35,997 bases of DNA, taken from positions 1 to 35,997 of IMG/VR virus record IMGVR_UViG_3300020195_000094; one strand, given 5' to 3'. Positions 6,150 to 12,505 of this stretch are shown in pieces. The DNA is from a virus. Position 1 is the stretch's first letter; each line of letters opens with the position of its first letter. The translations under genes were made by a program, and so were the position numbers. The notes beneath the pieces are model-generated. The model had not been told where the DNA came from. It ran no database searches and saw only the letters and a list, made by a program, of their open reading frames with translations.

Positions 6150-6364
6150 GCGACCCTCCGACGTTTCCGACGCAACCTGTCACGTTCAATCTCGTCCAAA
6201 CCGCCCCACACGCCGGCCGGTTCCCTCACTGTCATCGCATGTTCGAGACATTCGACGTTCACAGGGCAGGCCGCACACATCGTTCGGGCGGTGGTGCGGT
6301 AACCGTCGCTGTAAAACACGGCGATCGGTTCACCCGCACACTTGGCGTGTACCTGCCAGGTCAT
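6146..6364 (-). CDS. whiB: WhiB-family transcriptional regulator
   Basis: This 72-residue protein has the four cysteines of the WhiB family (C9, C30, C33, C39, in the order C-x20-C-x2-C-x5-C), which hold a 4Fe-4S cluster. It also has the GVWGG turn (51-55) and a strongly basic tail (RDRLRRKRRRVA) for DNA contact. WhiB proteins bind the primary sigma factor and occur almost only in actinobacteria and their phages, which is the best host indicator here. Phage copies can alter host division and septation genes or superinfection. The ATG at 6364 overlaps the upstream stop as ATGA. Confidence 0.92.
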   Translation of the reverse strand: MTWQVHAKCAGEPIAVFYSDGYRTTARTMCAACPVNVECLEHAMTVREPAGVWGGLDEIERDRLRRKRRRVA

Positions 6365-6675
6365 GCGGCACCTTCCGTCAATGGAAGCCTGAGGTCGGCG
6401 CGCCCGAGGTCGGCCCGGCATTGAGCGATACGCGCCTGATAGGTGGCGATGACCTGTTCGCTGAAGGCGATTTGACGTTCGATCAGCCGAGCGAGGACTT
6501 CTTCGTCGATGTGGACGGCCGCGCATCGCTTCGAGCAGAAATCGCCGACGTGATGGGCGCCTCGTACCCGACCGGCCGTTAGGACCGTCCCGCATTCGGC
6601 GCACGTCACGGGGTTGAGGACACCAGCCGTGTACCACTCGACGTACCGGTCGATCAGGTCGCGGGAGACGGTCAT
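6361..6675 (-). CDS. hypothetical zinc-finger protein
   Basis: This 104-residue protein has CAECGTVLTAG near residue 25 and DFCSKRCAAVH near residue 45. This two-knuckle treble-clef pattern resembles small nucleic-acid-binding fingers. The C-terminal half is a long helix (EVLARLIERQIAFSEQVIAT) that could dimerise. It lies between an exported transglycosylase gene and whiB, with ATGA overlaps on both sides. The function is unknown. Confidence 0.65.
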   Translation of the reverse strand: MTVSRDLIDRYVEWYTAGVLNPVTCAECGTVLTAGRVRGAHHVGDFCSKRCAAVHIDEEVLARLIERQIAFSEQVIATYQARIAQCRADLGRADLRLPLTEGAA

Positions 6676-7211
6676 CCGGTCACCGGGGCGTAGATGGTGC
6701 AACTAGCCCACGGCCGGTTGTGGAGCCCCACCTGATCACGGACACGCTTCGCTATCTCGGTCTGTGCCCACGGTGACGCGAGGCCAGCATTCGAGGCGAA
6801 CTCGCGTCCACCGAACGCATCCCACGTCCCATTGAAGAAGCCAAGGCCACCCGAGTAGGTGGAGCCACGCATCTGCCAATTCCCGGCCGTCTCGCAGCGA
6901 GCTAAGGCAGACCATCTGGCGACTTGGGCGTGGGCGGCTGCGAAGAAGTCAGCGACCGCCTGGGCGGCCCGCACTCCCTCGTCATGTTCAGCCTGTAGAT
7001 AGACGCTCACTGAATGGTCTTCTTTCGCTATCGAGATGAACAGCACTTCGGCTTCCTGGGATGCACGCTCACCGTGCAAGGCATGGGGAGGCGGATCGGT
7101 TTCTTCCATCCGTTGCGCCTCCTTGTGCTCATCGCCACGGAACATGTGCGACGCGAGTGCGACGATCAACACGACGGTGCAGTACGGGACAACCAACCAC
7201 CGCGGCGTCAT
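6672..7211 (-). CDS. exported Rpf-like transglycosylase (lysozyme-like)
   Basis: This 179-residue protein has an N-terminal membrane anchor or uncleaved signal (about residues 5-22, VVPYCTVVLIVALASHMF), a charged linker to about residue 95, then an Rpf/transglycosylase-like domain. ARCETAGNW (104-112) matches the catalytic C-E-S/T-x-G-N-W signature, with E107 as the likely acid. GGLGFFNGTWDAFGG (121-135) matches the second conserved block. C106 and C171 could form the domain's disulfide. It should cleave the glycan strand of peptidoglycan outside the membrane. It is encoded among DNA-metabolism genes, far from the lysis cassette. The ATG overlaps the methyltransferase stop as ATGA. Confidence 0.8.
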   Translation of the reverse strand: MTPRWLVVPYCTVVLIVALASHMFRGDEHKEAQRMEETDPPPHALHGERASQEAEVLFISIAKEDHSVSVYLQAEHDEGVRAAQAVADFFAAAHAQVARWSALARCETAGNWQMRGSTYSGGLGFFNGTWDAFGGREFASNAGLASPWAQTEIAKRVRDQVGLHNRPWASCTIYAPVTG

Positions 7212-7795
7212 GCTGCGGTCTTCACTGACGCGAGTAACTGAGCGCCGATGAACTCCGTGTACGCCGGCGGGATGGCTTCGCGCGCCTCTACGCCAGACAT
7301 CCACTCGCAATCCATCGCGTCGGCATACGCGCGCTCACCCTTGTGCATAAACGGCAACAAACCCTTATGGCAACACGACGGCATCAACGAAAACAGGGGA
7401 GGCGACGTAACAAACCATCGGTGGCGGCGAACACGCAACCCGAAATGCGACCCACACAAGATCAGATTTGGAACCATCGGGGCTCCCGGCACGTTCTCGA
7501 CCACCCACGGCACGTCAACCCCGGCCAAGCGTTCGAGCATCGTGGGGAGCAGATCGGGATGGTCGGCTTGATTGCCTCGCCACGCTGTCACCGCCGCGTA
7601 GTGCTGACATGGCGGCGACGCGTGGATAGCGTCGAACCCATCGAGCGGGAATGTCATCGCGTCTGCTTGGTGGAACTCGAACGGGTACCGGGGTTGCGGG
7701 TTGATATCCACCCCGGTCACATCGAACCCTGCGCGGTGATAACCGACAGCGGCACCACCGGCACCGCAGAACAGGTCGAGCAGACGGGGCTTCAC
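7208..7795 (-). CDS. C5 cytosine DNA methyltransferase, short phage form
   Basis: This 195-residue protein carries ordered cytosine-C5 methyltransferase motifs: motif I DLFCGAGGAAVGYHRAGF (7-24) for S-adenosylmethionine; motif IV ASPPCQHYA with catalytic C63; motif VI VVENVPGAP (98-106); motif VIII RVRRHRWFVTS (121-131); and a final IPPAYTEFIG resembling motif X. It is much shorter than bacterial enzymes (usually over 300 residues), with little room for a target-recognition domain, as in other phage orphans. It probably modifies phage DNA against host restriction. No cognate endonuclease is adjacent. The GTG start at 7795 overlaps the upstream stop as GTGA. Confidence 0.88.
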   Translation of the reverse strand: MKPRLLDLFCGAGGAAVGYHRAGFDVTGVDINPQPRYPFEFHQADAMTFPLDGFDAIHASPPCQHYAAVTAWRGNQADHPDLLPTMLERLAGVDVPWVVENVPGAPMVPNLILCGSHFGLRVRRHRWFVTSPPLFSLMPSCCHKGLLPFMHKGERAYADAMDCEWMSGVEAREAIPPAYTEFIGAQLLASVKTAA

Positions 7796-8127
7796 TCGGC
7801 GTCGATCAGTGAGGGATGGGACAGTGACCGCAGGTCTTCCCGGGCACGCGCACACCACGGGTTGGCACGGGAAGACAACACGCGTGGCGGCGGGTCGCCA
7901 ATCAGTGTCTCGGCCTGCTTCCAGGCAGGGTTCAGGGTGTTGACGTGCACGGTCACGTCGAGCGCCGGGAATAGGCCCCAGTCGGCGAGCACGCGGCTTT
8001 TTGTGCCATCGGCTTCCATCCTCTGGGCGACGACTTCAGCGGTGACGACTTCCGGCGCGTCCCCGTCAGGCCAGATGTCATGCACAGACAGGTCGAAATC
8101 TGCGACCACGGAAACCGTGATGTTCAC
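7792..8127 (-). CDS. hypothetical protein
   Basis: A 111-residue protein beginning with hydrophobic strand-like segments (NITVSVVADFDLSVHDIWPD), with VVTAEVVAQRMEADGTKSRV in the middle and a more polar C-terminus containing NPWCARAREDLRSLSHPS. It is not recognised. There are two adjacent GTG codons (8130 and 8127); the second makes the GTGA overlap usual here. Confidence 0.6.
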   Translation of the reverse strand: MNITVSVVADFDLSVHDIWPDGDAPEVVTAEVVAQRMEADGTKSRVLADWGLFPALDVTVHVNTLNPAWKQAETLIGDPPPRVLSSRANPWCARAREDLRSLSHPSLIDAE

Positions 8128-8387
8128 CACGCTTCCTCCAACGCGTGGACGGCGTGTTTCCAGACGAGCTGCACATCCTCAAACGTCGTATCCGGATGAT
8201 CGTTGAACCCGGCCACCACCCCGAGAGCACCGGTCCGTTCGGGGAACAATGCGCTGACCGACCGGTACAAGTGACCGGAGAAGACGCCGCGACGGCCGGA
8301 AAGGTACAGGTGGCCGAGCAGGCAGGCACGGCCCGCGTCGAACGTGCGGCCTTTGCCCCATTGGTCTTCGGTAAACGAGTAGTTCAC
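8124..8387 (-). CDS. hypothetical protein, DUF6197-like
   Basis: An 87-residue protein with GRACLLGHLYLSGRR in the first half and GFNDHPDTTFEDVQLVWKHA near the end. The C-L-x-G-A/H, FND and TT-x-EDV pattern resembles, from memory, the uncharacterised DUF6197 family of small actinobacterial and phage proteins. No function is known for that family. The GTG at 8387 overlaps the preceding stop as GTGA. Confidence 0.6.
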   Translation of the reverse strand: MNYSFTEDQWGKGRTFDAGRACLLGHLYLSGRRGVFSGHLYRSVSALFPERTGALGVVAGFNDHPDTTFEDVQLVWKHAVHALEEAW

Positions 8388-8521
8388 GACGTCTCCTTCA
8401 CCATCAGTAAGGGTTTGCGGGTCGGGTGACGGTTCACCGCGATGCATGTCACCGTCGCGGTGGAAGGCGCACCGGGGAGGACATGACCGCACCCCGGACA
8501 CTTGAACGGGACAAGAGTCAC
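8384..8521 (-). CDS. very small zinc-knuckle protein
   Basis: A 45-residue protein, MTLVPFKCPGCGHVLPGAPS and a basic tail with RHPTRKPLLMVKETS. The CPGCG knuckle at residues 8-12 and a third cysteine at 26 suggest a partial zinc site. It is supported by GTGA overlaps at both ends: its GTG overlaps the stop of the winged-helix gene, and its stop overlaps the next GTG. The function is unknown. Confidence 0.6.
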   Translation of the reverse strand: MTLVPFKCPGCGHVLPGAPSTATVTCIAVNRHPTRKPLLMVKETS

Positions 8522-8856
8522 GCGGCCTGCCAGACGCTCTGCCACACCCCACGTCGCGACATCCGCATCCCACCGGCAGGCGCAACCACCCCACGCTTCA
8601 ACAGACGAGACGTCGCACTCACCAACGTCGGGGGATGCTGCGCCGGCAGATGCGCCGCGATCTCATCCGCGGTGAGCGGCCCGTACGCCCGCAACGTCGC
8701 GAGGACCAGTTCTTCGGAGCTGCCCGAGATGCGTGAGGCGGCGAGCACCGAAGTGATCGGATCGGACTTTCGTGCCCGGCCTCGGGGTGTGGGGTCGGCA
8801 CGGTGGACACGTACCGGGACGTCCCACTCATCCCCAAACAGTTGATCCCGGCTCAT
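8518..8856 (-). CDS. winged-helix DNA-binding protein
   Basis: This 112-residue protein has, after a basic lead (PTPRGRARKSDPITSVLAAS), a winged-helix region at about 55-100: EELVLATLRAYGPLTADEIA, then a recognition-helix-like stretch PPTLVSATSRLLKRG and a wing VVAPAGGMRMSRRG. The D-P-x-T-S segment before an HTH is common in small actinophage regulators or replication helpers. The ATG at 8856 overlaps the HNH gene's stop as ATGA. Its target is unknown. Confidence 0.72.
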   Translation of the reverse strand: MSRDQLFGDEWDVPVRVHRADPTPRGRARKSDPITSVLAASRISGSSEELVLATLRAYGPLTADEIAAHLPAQHPPTLVSATSRLLKRGVVAPAGGMRMSRRGVWQSVWQAA

Positions 8857-9221
8857 GTGGCCTCCTGCATTGCGGCCCAGACGGCCTTCAAGCGGACGAC
8901 TTCGGCATCCCAATCGAACTTCCGACCCACACCAGTCGACGCGATGGAGCGCAGAGCCCCGTATACGCGAACGCCGATCGTCTGGTCGACGAGCTGCATG
9001 AACGAGTCAGCGAAGTGGTCGACTTCGTAGTGGCACGTCCCACACAAACACCACGCGTTCTCCGTGTCGGTGCGGGTCCACGCATACGTCCGGCGGATGA
9101 TGTGACACCACATCAAGCCGTCCGTCACGCCACACCGTTCGCACACACCGCGGGCCCGGACGATCTGACGGGCGAGGTCATCAGCTTTCTTTTTCGCACC
9201 CTTCGCAGCGGTGACAGGCAT
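8853..9221 (-). CDS. HNH nuclease-like protein
   Basis: This 122-residue protein has a zinc-finger HNH core: CERCG (27-31), then WCHIIRR with H40, then DTENAWCLCGTCHYEVD (52-68) with N55 and the second cysteine pair and histidine. This arrangement binds zinc and one catalytic metal for DNA cleavage. It is encoded within the early operon beside the SSB-like and winged-helix genes, not beside terminase, so recombination or homing-like roles are more likely than packaging. The ATG at 9221 forms a TGATG overlap. Confidence 0.82.
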   Translation of the reverse strand: MPVTAAKGAKKKADDLARQIVRARGVCERCGVTDGLMWCHIIRRTYAWTRTDTENAWCLCGTCHYEVDHFADSFMQLVDQTIGVRVYGALRSIASTGVGRKFDWDAEVVRLKAVWAAMQEAT

Positions 9222-9433
9222 CAGACGTGCATCTCCCAGAAGCCGACCGACTTCCGATCCTGAGCCACCCACCGGCGAGCCCACCGGCAAGCACCCCACC
9301 GCGTGAACGCCGGCGCACCAACTTGCGGATACGGACGGTCTGCGTGACCGGGACGCCACACCGCCACCCAGTAGCGGGGACGGTTCCACCTGACGTCTTC
9401 ACGGTCGATACGCACCGTGTAACGAGCCGTCAT
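9221..9433 (-). CDS. hypothetical basic, Trp-rich protein
   Basis: A 70-residue protein, MTARYTVRIDREDVRWNRPR, then YWVAVWRPGHADRPYPQ and a segment rich in Trp and Arg (WGACRWARRWVAQ). The strand-like first half and high basic charge would suit nucleic-acid contact, but the family is not recognised. TGATG overlaps at both ends support this frame over the shifted one (9181-9402). Confidence 0.6.
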   Translation of the reverse strand: MTARYTVRIDREDVRWNRPRYWVAVWRPGHADRPYPQVGAPAFTRWGACRWARRWVAQDRKSVGFWEMHV

Positions 9434-9675
9434 CAGAACGGGTCGCCGTCGTCATACGCGTCGCACACGGTGGGTGATGCAGCGGTGACGAGTAAGCGAA
9501 GGAGGCGGCCCACCACTGCCCTTGAACAAGAGGCCGGATCGCACGCCGCTTCCATCAGGCCGGCTTCCTCCACAGAGACGGGGATGACGCCGCCAAGGCG
9601 GGCCAGTTCGATGTTCACTCTGGTGACCTGCACGGCCATCGCCGGGAACGCGCCGATCGTCCGTTCCGACAACAT
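9433..9675 (-). CDS. hypothetical protein with SSB-like acidic C-terminal tip
   Basis: An 80-residue protein whose body is helical (TRVNIELARLGGVIPVSVEE and SRAVVGRLLRLLVTAAS). Its end, DAYDDGDPF, strongly resembles the acidic partner-binding tip of bacterial SSB (consensus DDDIPF) and the end of the adjacent SSB-like product (YDDNGEPF). The last 25 bases of both genes are also alike at DNA level. It may bind the same partners as SSB or interact in the same complex; this is inference. It begins at a TGATG overlap. Confidence 0.65.
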   Translation of the reverse strand: MLSERTIGAFPAMAVQVTRVNIELARLGGVIPVSVEEAGLMEAACDPASCSRAVVGRLLRLLVTAASPTVCDAYDDGDPF

Positions 9676-10136
9676 CAGAACGGTTCGCCGTTGTCGTCGT
9701 ACTCGTCGGCGCCGAGCTCGTCAGTCTGTGCCGGCGGCTCAAACTTCGCGGCGTACACCTTCGGGGCGTTGAACCCCCGTTTCGTCACCTCACCATCCGC
9801 GGCGTACTTGACGCCGAGGAACCCGCCTACCAGGTCGCCCCTGTGTCCCGACTTGCGGACCGCTTCACGGATAGCGCCGAGCATCTGCGCTTTGGCGTAC
9901 ACCTTGCGGGTGCCGTCATCGCCCTCTACATCAGCGTCGATCTCCCCGGTGTCGATCGTGAACACGATCTGCCACATTGGGTCGCCGTTCTCCCACGTCT
10001 TCGGGTTCCCATCGAGGTCGCGTTGCTGGGTCTTCTCGTACGACCGGATCGTCCCCTCGCACTTGCTACCGATCGTGGGGAACTTCGCGGACGGGACACC
10101 CGCCGACATCAGATAGTCGAGAGCTTCGTTACTCAT
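9675..10136 (-). CDS. ssb: single-stranded DNA-binding protein-like
   Basis: This 153-residue protein's central part has beta-rich OB-fold character (KCEGTIRSYEKTQQRDLDGN, WQIVFTIDTGEID, GGFLGVKYAADGEV). The final acidic tail, DELGADEYDDNGEPF, ends with the D-D-x-x-x-P-F tip used by SSBs to recruit replication and repair partners. Many actinophages encode such an SSB in the early operon. It would coat single-stranded DNA near the initiator and nuclease encoded downstream. The ATG at 10136 overlaps the preceding stop as ATGA and was preferred to an upstream in-frame start at 10223. Confidence 0.72.
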   Translation of the reverse strand: MSNEALDYLMSAGVPSAKFPTIGSKCEGTIRSYEKTQQRDLDGNPKTWENGDPMWQIVFTIDTGEIDADVEGDDGTRKVYAKAQMLGAIREAVRKSGHRGDLVGGFLGVKYAADGEVTKRGFNAPKVYAAKFEPPAQTDELGADEYDDNGEPF

Positions 10137-10327
10137 GCTGGCTCCTTGAGTTTCGGTATCCACTGCTGAGCGAAGAAGGTGGGTAACGGGATCGACTCGA
10201 CATCGACGTTGGGGACGACACACATCACGTTCCTGGTGGTGCCGTCCTTACGCTTGTACGGGAAGAACAAGGTGGAACATGGCGGGCCGTGCCGTTCCAA
10301 TTCGAGGAGTTCGTAGATCGTGGTCAT
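10133..10327 (-). CDS. hypothetical protein
   Basis: A 64-residue protein: MTTIYELLELERHGPPCSTL, FFPYKRKDGTTRNVMCVVPN, and a C-terminus with PTFFAQQWIPKLKEPA. The alternation of hydrophobic residues suggests a small beta-rich fold. No family is recognised. The ATG at 10327 overlaps the previous stop (ATGA). Confidence 0.65.
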   Translation of the reverse strand: MTTIYELLELERHGPPCSTLFFPYKRKDGTTRNVMCVVPNVDVESIPLPTFFAQQWIPKLKEPA

Positions 10328-10482
10328 CGGCCAACCCGTGCCCTCGCCCCGATGAGGACTCCTAAGGCCGCAGAAGCCACAGCAACGAACGCGTATCCAC
10401 CGGCAAGGATCAACCACGTCGACACGCCCACGAAGGCGAGCCACGAAAGAACGAAGAGCCAGAAACCGCGCATCGTCGCCAT
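10324..10482 (-). CDS. small two-helix membrane protein
   Basis: A 52-residue protein: MATMRGFWLFVLSWLAFVGV, then STWLILAGGYAFVAVASAAL and GVLIGARARVGR. Two hydrophobic helices (about 7-22 and 24-45) and a basic C-terminus give a hairpin topology. Its ATG forms TGATG with the preceding gene, and its TGA overlaps the next ATG. In the early operon it might affect the host envelope, but nothing specific is seen. Confidence 0.7.
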   Translation of the reverse strand: MATMRGFWLFVLSWLAFVGVSTWLILAGGYAFVAVASAALGVLIGARARVGR

Positions 10483-10712
10483 CAGTACCGCTCTCCCTTG
10501 ATGTCTTGTTCACGGTCGCAGCCGCAACGACCGAACTGGCCGGGCATCTCGCCACACAGGACGCACTGGATCACGCGTGGCGGTCCGTTGAAGACTTCTT
10601 CGGCGGGGTCGAGGTCGTCTGCCCAACCGTCTTCGTCGCGTCGTGCGATCCAGTCGGCTTCCGTTTCGTAATACTCCTCACGGGAGAGGGGCCAACGCGG
10701 GCCGTCACTCAT
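10482..10712 (-). CDS. hypothetical protein with C-terminal zinc knuckle
   Basis: A 76-residue acidic protein: MSDGPRWPLSREEYYETEAD, WIARRDEDGWADDLDPAEE, then CVLCGEMPGQFGRCGCDRE near the end. The Cys-x2-Cys and Cys-x-Cys pair is a probable small zinc site. The ATG at 10712 is preferred to upstream starts because it overlaps the preceding gene by only 8 nt. The family is not recognised. Confidence 0.65.
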   Translation of the reverse strand: MSDGPRWPLSREEYYETEADWIARRDEDGWADDLDPAEEVFNGPPRVIQCVLCGEMPGQFGRCGCDREQDIKGERY

Positions 10713-11013
10713 CGGACGTCCGCAGGCGGTACACGGGAACCCACGGCGGGACGCTGAGGAAACGGACGACCGACAAAGACCACGGGAAATGGTCGGGGCG
10801 TGCCACCTGACTGCCCTCTGCTGCCGGGTACGCCTTCCCAACCTGTTCGAGCACTGCTTCCAACACGGCACGGGAACCGAGTCGGTAAAGGCGAGCCAGG
10901 CCGGGTTCGAGCTCGAGGACGTGTTCCCAACCGAACCGATTCGGCCAGTCGCTGACGTACAGCGCCCGTGCTCCCGCTTCGATGGCTTCTTCGGGGAGTT
11001 CGGGGACGGTCAT
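10705..11013 (-). CDS. hypothetical protein
   Basis: A 102-residue protein: MTVPELPEEAIEAGARALYV, a segment with WEHVLELEPGLARLYRLGSR and AVLEAVLEQVGKAYPAAEG, then a short C-terminal part with VPPWVPVYRLRTSDE. The sequence resembles, loosely, the small helical actinophage proteins that begin with a predicted 'eAaaRALy' helix and are of unknown function. The ATG overlaps the preceding stop as ATGA. Confidence 0.65.
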   Translation of the reverse strand: MTVPELPEEAIEAGARALYVSDWPNRFGWEHVLELEPGLARLYRLGSRAVLEAVLEQVGKAYPAAEGSQVARPDHFPWSLSVVRFLSVPPWVPVYRLRTSDE

Positions 11014-11162
11014 CGCTCGTCCTTGTCGGGAAGAGGCCACCAGTCGATCGTGGAGGTACCGTCGCCGGTGACGTACTGGCACGCACCGCGATGGTCGAGC
11101 CGTAGGTAACAGACAAACGTCGCGGTGGAGAGCTGAAAAATCTTGCAACACCGCTCAGTCAT
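11010..11162 (-). CDS. very small hypothetical protein
   Basis: A 50-residue protein: MTERCCKIFQLSTATFVCYL, RLDHRGACQYVTGDGTSTID, WWPLPDKDER. Four cysteines and a compact size suggest a small beta-hairpin or metal-binding fold. ATGA overlaps at both ends (with the CHAP gene and with the next gene) are the main support. No family is recognised. Confidence 0.6.
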   Translation of the reverse strand: MTERCCKIFQLSTATFVCYLRLDHRGACQYVTGDGTSTIDWWPLPDKDER

Positions 11163-11896
11163 GAGACCGCTCCGAACGCCACTACGTCCTTGTCGCGCAT
11201 GTCACGCTGGTGGACGGTCACTCGCCGGCGGTCCGGGTCGGCGTTCCCCTCGATGCTGGTGAACCCGAACCCGCCCGCCTCGACAGAGACGACAACACCA
11301 ACATGAGTGACCAACGCGCCTGGTTGCGTCCCCGAGCTCAGGTCGATGAAGACCAGCCATCCGACGTGTGGTGCCGACTGAAGTAGTGGTGAGTTGCGGT
11401 GGAGGCGGGCGGGGGACGTTTCGCCGGGCCACGGGACACCGGCGATGGTGAGGATGCGGGCTACTTGGATGGCACACCAGAACCGGTCTGTGCTGTAGTC
11501 CCGCCCAACTTCGGACCATGCTGCGGCGACGATCCGTTCGGTGGGGCCAGCTTCGTCGGGTTCGATGGTGGGGGTGGGAGACGACACGGCAGGGTTCTCC
11601 CCCGCGTCGTCTCCCACCCCGGCCGTGATGACGTCAGCGACACCGTCACCACGGACAACCTCAGAGGACGCAGGAGGACTGCCGTCACTCGCGGTAGGTG
11701 GCCCTGGGCGGTACGCATTGCCGCTCAGTCCCACGCCCTCTGAGATGTTGGGTGACGCGTTTACAGCAGCCGTGTCCAGCGGTGCTGATCGAACGCCACC
11801 CGAACTAACCGCGGCAGGGGCAAGCAACGCGACAACCAACGCAGTCAACGCGAGCAGCCCGAACCCGGCACACACACCAAGCTGACGATCGTTCAC
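11159..11896 (-). CDS. exported CHAP-type cysteine peptidoglycan hydrolase
   Basis: This 245-residue protein has an N-terminal signal or anchor helix (about 7-32, GVCAGFGLLALTALVVALLA), a Pro/Ser/Gly/acidic low-complexity linker (33-118), then a CHAP-like domain. The catalytic triad is readable: C141 in STDRFWCAIQVARI, H198 in ALVTHVGVVVSVE, N218 in SIEGNADPD. Such enzymes are amidases or endopeptidases of cell-wall peptides. A GTG start at 11896 was chosen because the signal begins there; a weak AAGAGA precedes it. It lies in the early operon, not in the lysis cassette. It may be tethered to the outer face of the membrane. Confidence 0.78.
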   Translation of the reverse strand: MNDRQLGVCAGFGLLALTALVVALLAPAAVSSGGVRSAPLDTAAVNASPNISEGVGLSGNAYRPGPPTASDGSPPASSEVVRGDGVADVITAGVGDDAGENPAVSSPTPTIEPDEAGPTERIVAAAWSEVGRDYSTDRFWCAIQVARILTIAGVPWPGETSPARLHRNSPLLQSAPHVGWLVFIDLSSGTQPGALVTHVGVVVSVEAGGFGFTSIEGNADPDRRRVTVHQRDMRDKDVVAFGAVS

Positions 11897-11907
11897 AGCA
11901 TCTCTTT

Positions 11908-12075
11908 TCAGATACCGGTGAGGGGCGGGTCGTGCGGATCGTCGAGCGCGTCTTGCACCCGTCCGAGAACCGTGTTCAGGCACCCGAGAGCGACCCGCAA
12001 AGCACGTCCGATTTCGACGAGCTGCGCTTCGAGGTCGAGTAGCGGTGCCTCGTCCATCGGCGTGATGTCGGTCAC
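11908..12075 (-). CDS. hypothetical small acidic helical protein
   Basis: A 55-residue protein: MTDITPMDEAPLLDLEAQLV, EIGRALRVALGCLNTVLGRV, QDALDDPHDPPLTGI. It has one long amphipathic helix and a polar tail. The GTG at 12075 forms GTGA with the preceding stop. It is followed by an 11-nt gap before the CHAP gene. Its role is unknown. Confidence 0.55.
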   Translation of the reverse strand: MTDITPMDEAPLLDLEAQLVEIGRALRVALGCLNTVLGRVQDALDDPHDPPLTGI

Positions 12076-12293
12076 TGGTCGATCCCCGCGACGGCCCACC
12101 AGGCAAGCGAGATGAGAAACCAGGCGGCACTGACAGCCATCCCGGCGAGCGGGTCGACAGCGAACCCGACCGCGACCGAGATCGGTACAGCGAGGAACAA
12201 GACGGCGACGAGGACGCCACGGAATACGCGGGTGCCGTCGTGATCGACGATCTGGTAGCGGAGTGCGCGACCCTTGTTCCGCGCGCCGGTCAT
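12072..12293 (-). CDS. small two-helix membrane protein
   Basis: A 73-residue protein. After a basic lead (GARNKGRALRYQIVDHDGTR) there are two hydrophobic helices, about residues 25-45 (GVLVAVLFLAVPISVAVGFA) and 49-69 (AGMAVSAAWFLISLAWWAVA). It may be an inner-membrane effector or a scaffold for the exported hydrolase encoded two genes downstream. It has ATGA and GTGA overlaps with its neighbours. Confidence 0.65.
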   Translation of the reverse strand: MTGARNKGRALRYQIVDHDGTRVFRGVLVAVLFLAVPISVAVGFAVDPLAGMAVSAAWFLISLAWWAVAGIDQ

Positions 12294-12505
12294 GACGGCA
12301 CCGGAGGGGCGAGCGCCACGGCCAAAGAGGCGAGCAGCGTGTGAGCTACCTCCACCGTCAAATGGACGTCGAAATTGCTGTAGGTGTCGTCCCCCCCCAC
12401 GAACACGGTGATGAGCCCAGCAGCGTCACCTCGGCCGCGGTACGCCAACGCGATCGCGATGTGCCTGTCGTCCAGCGCGATGACATCGCGGGTCGCGCCG
12501 GTCAT
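12290..12505 (-). CDS. hypothetical small protein
   Basis: A 71-residue protein: MTGATRDVIALDDRHIAIAL, AYRGRGDAAGLITVFVGGDD, TYSNFDVHLTVEVAHTLLAS. Strand-rich with a hydrophobic C-terminal helix (LLASLAVALAP). It is not recognised. It has ATGA overlaps on both sides. Confidence 0.55.
   Translation of the reverse strand: MTGATRDVIALDDRHIAIALAYRGRGDAAGLITVFVGGDDTYSNFDVHLTVEVAHTLLASLAVALAPPVPS

Noticed and set aside
9181-9402. 73-aa reverse frame overlapping the 9221-9433 gene
   Set aside because: It has no overlap-type start and conflicts with the frame that has TGATG junctions on both sides.
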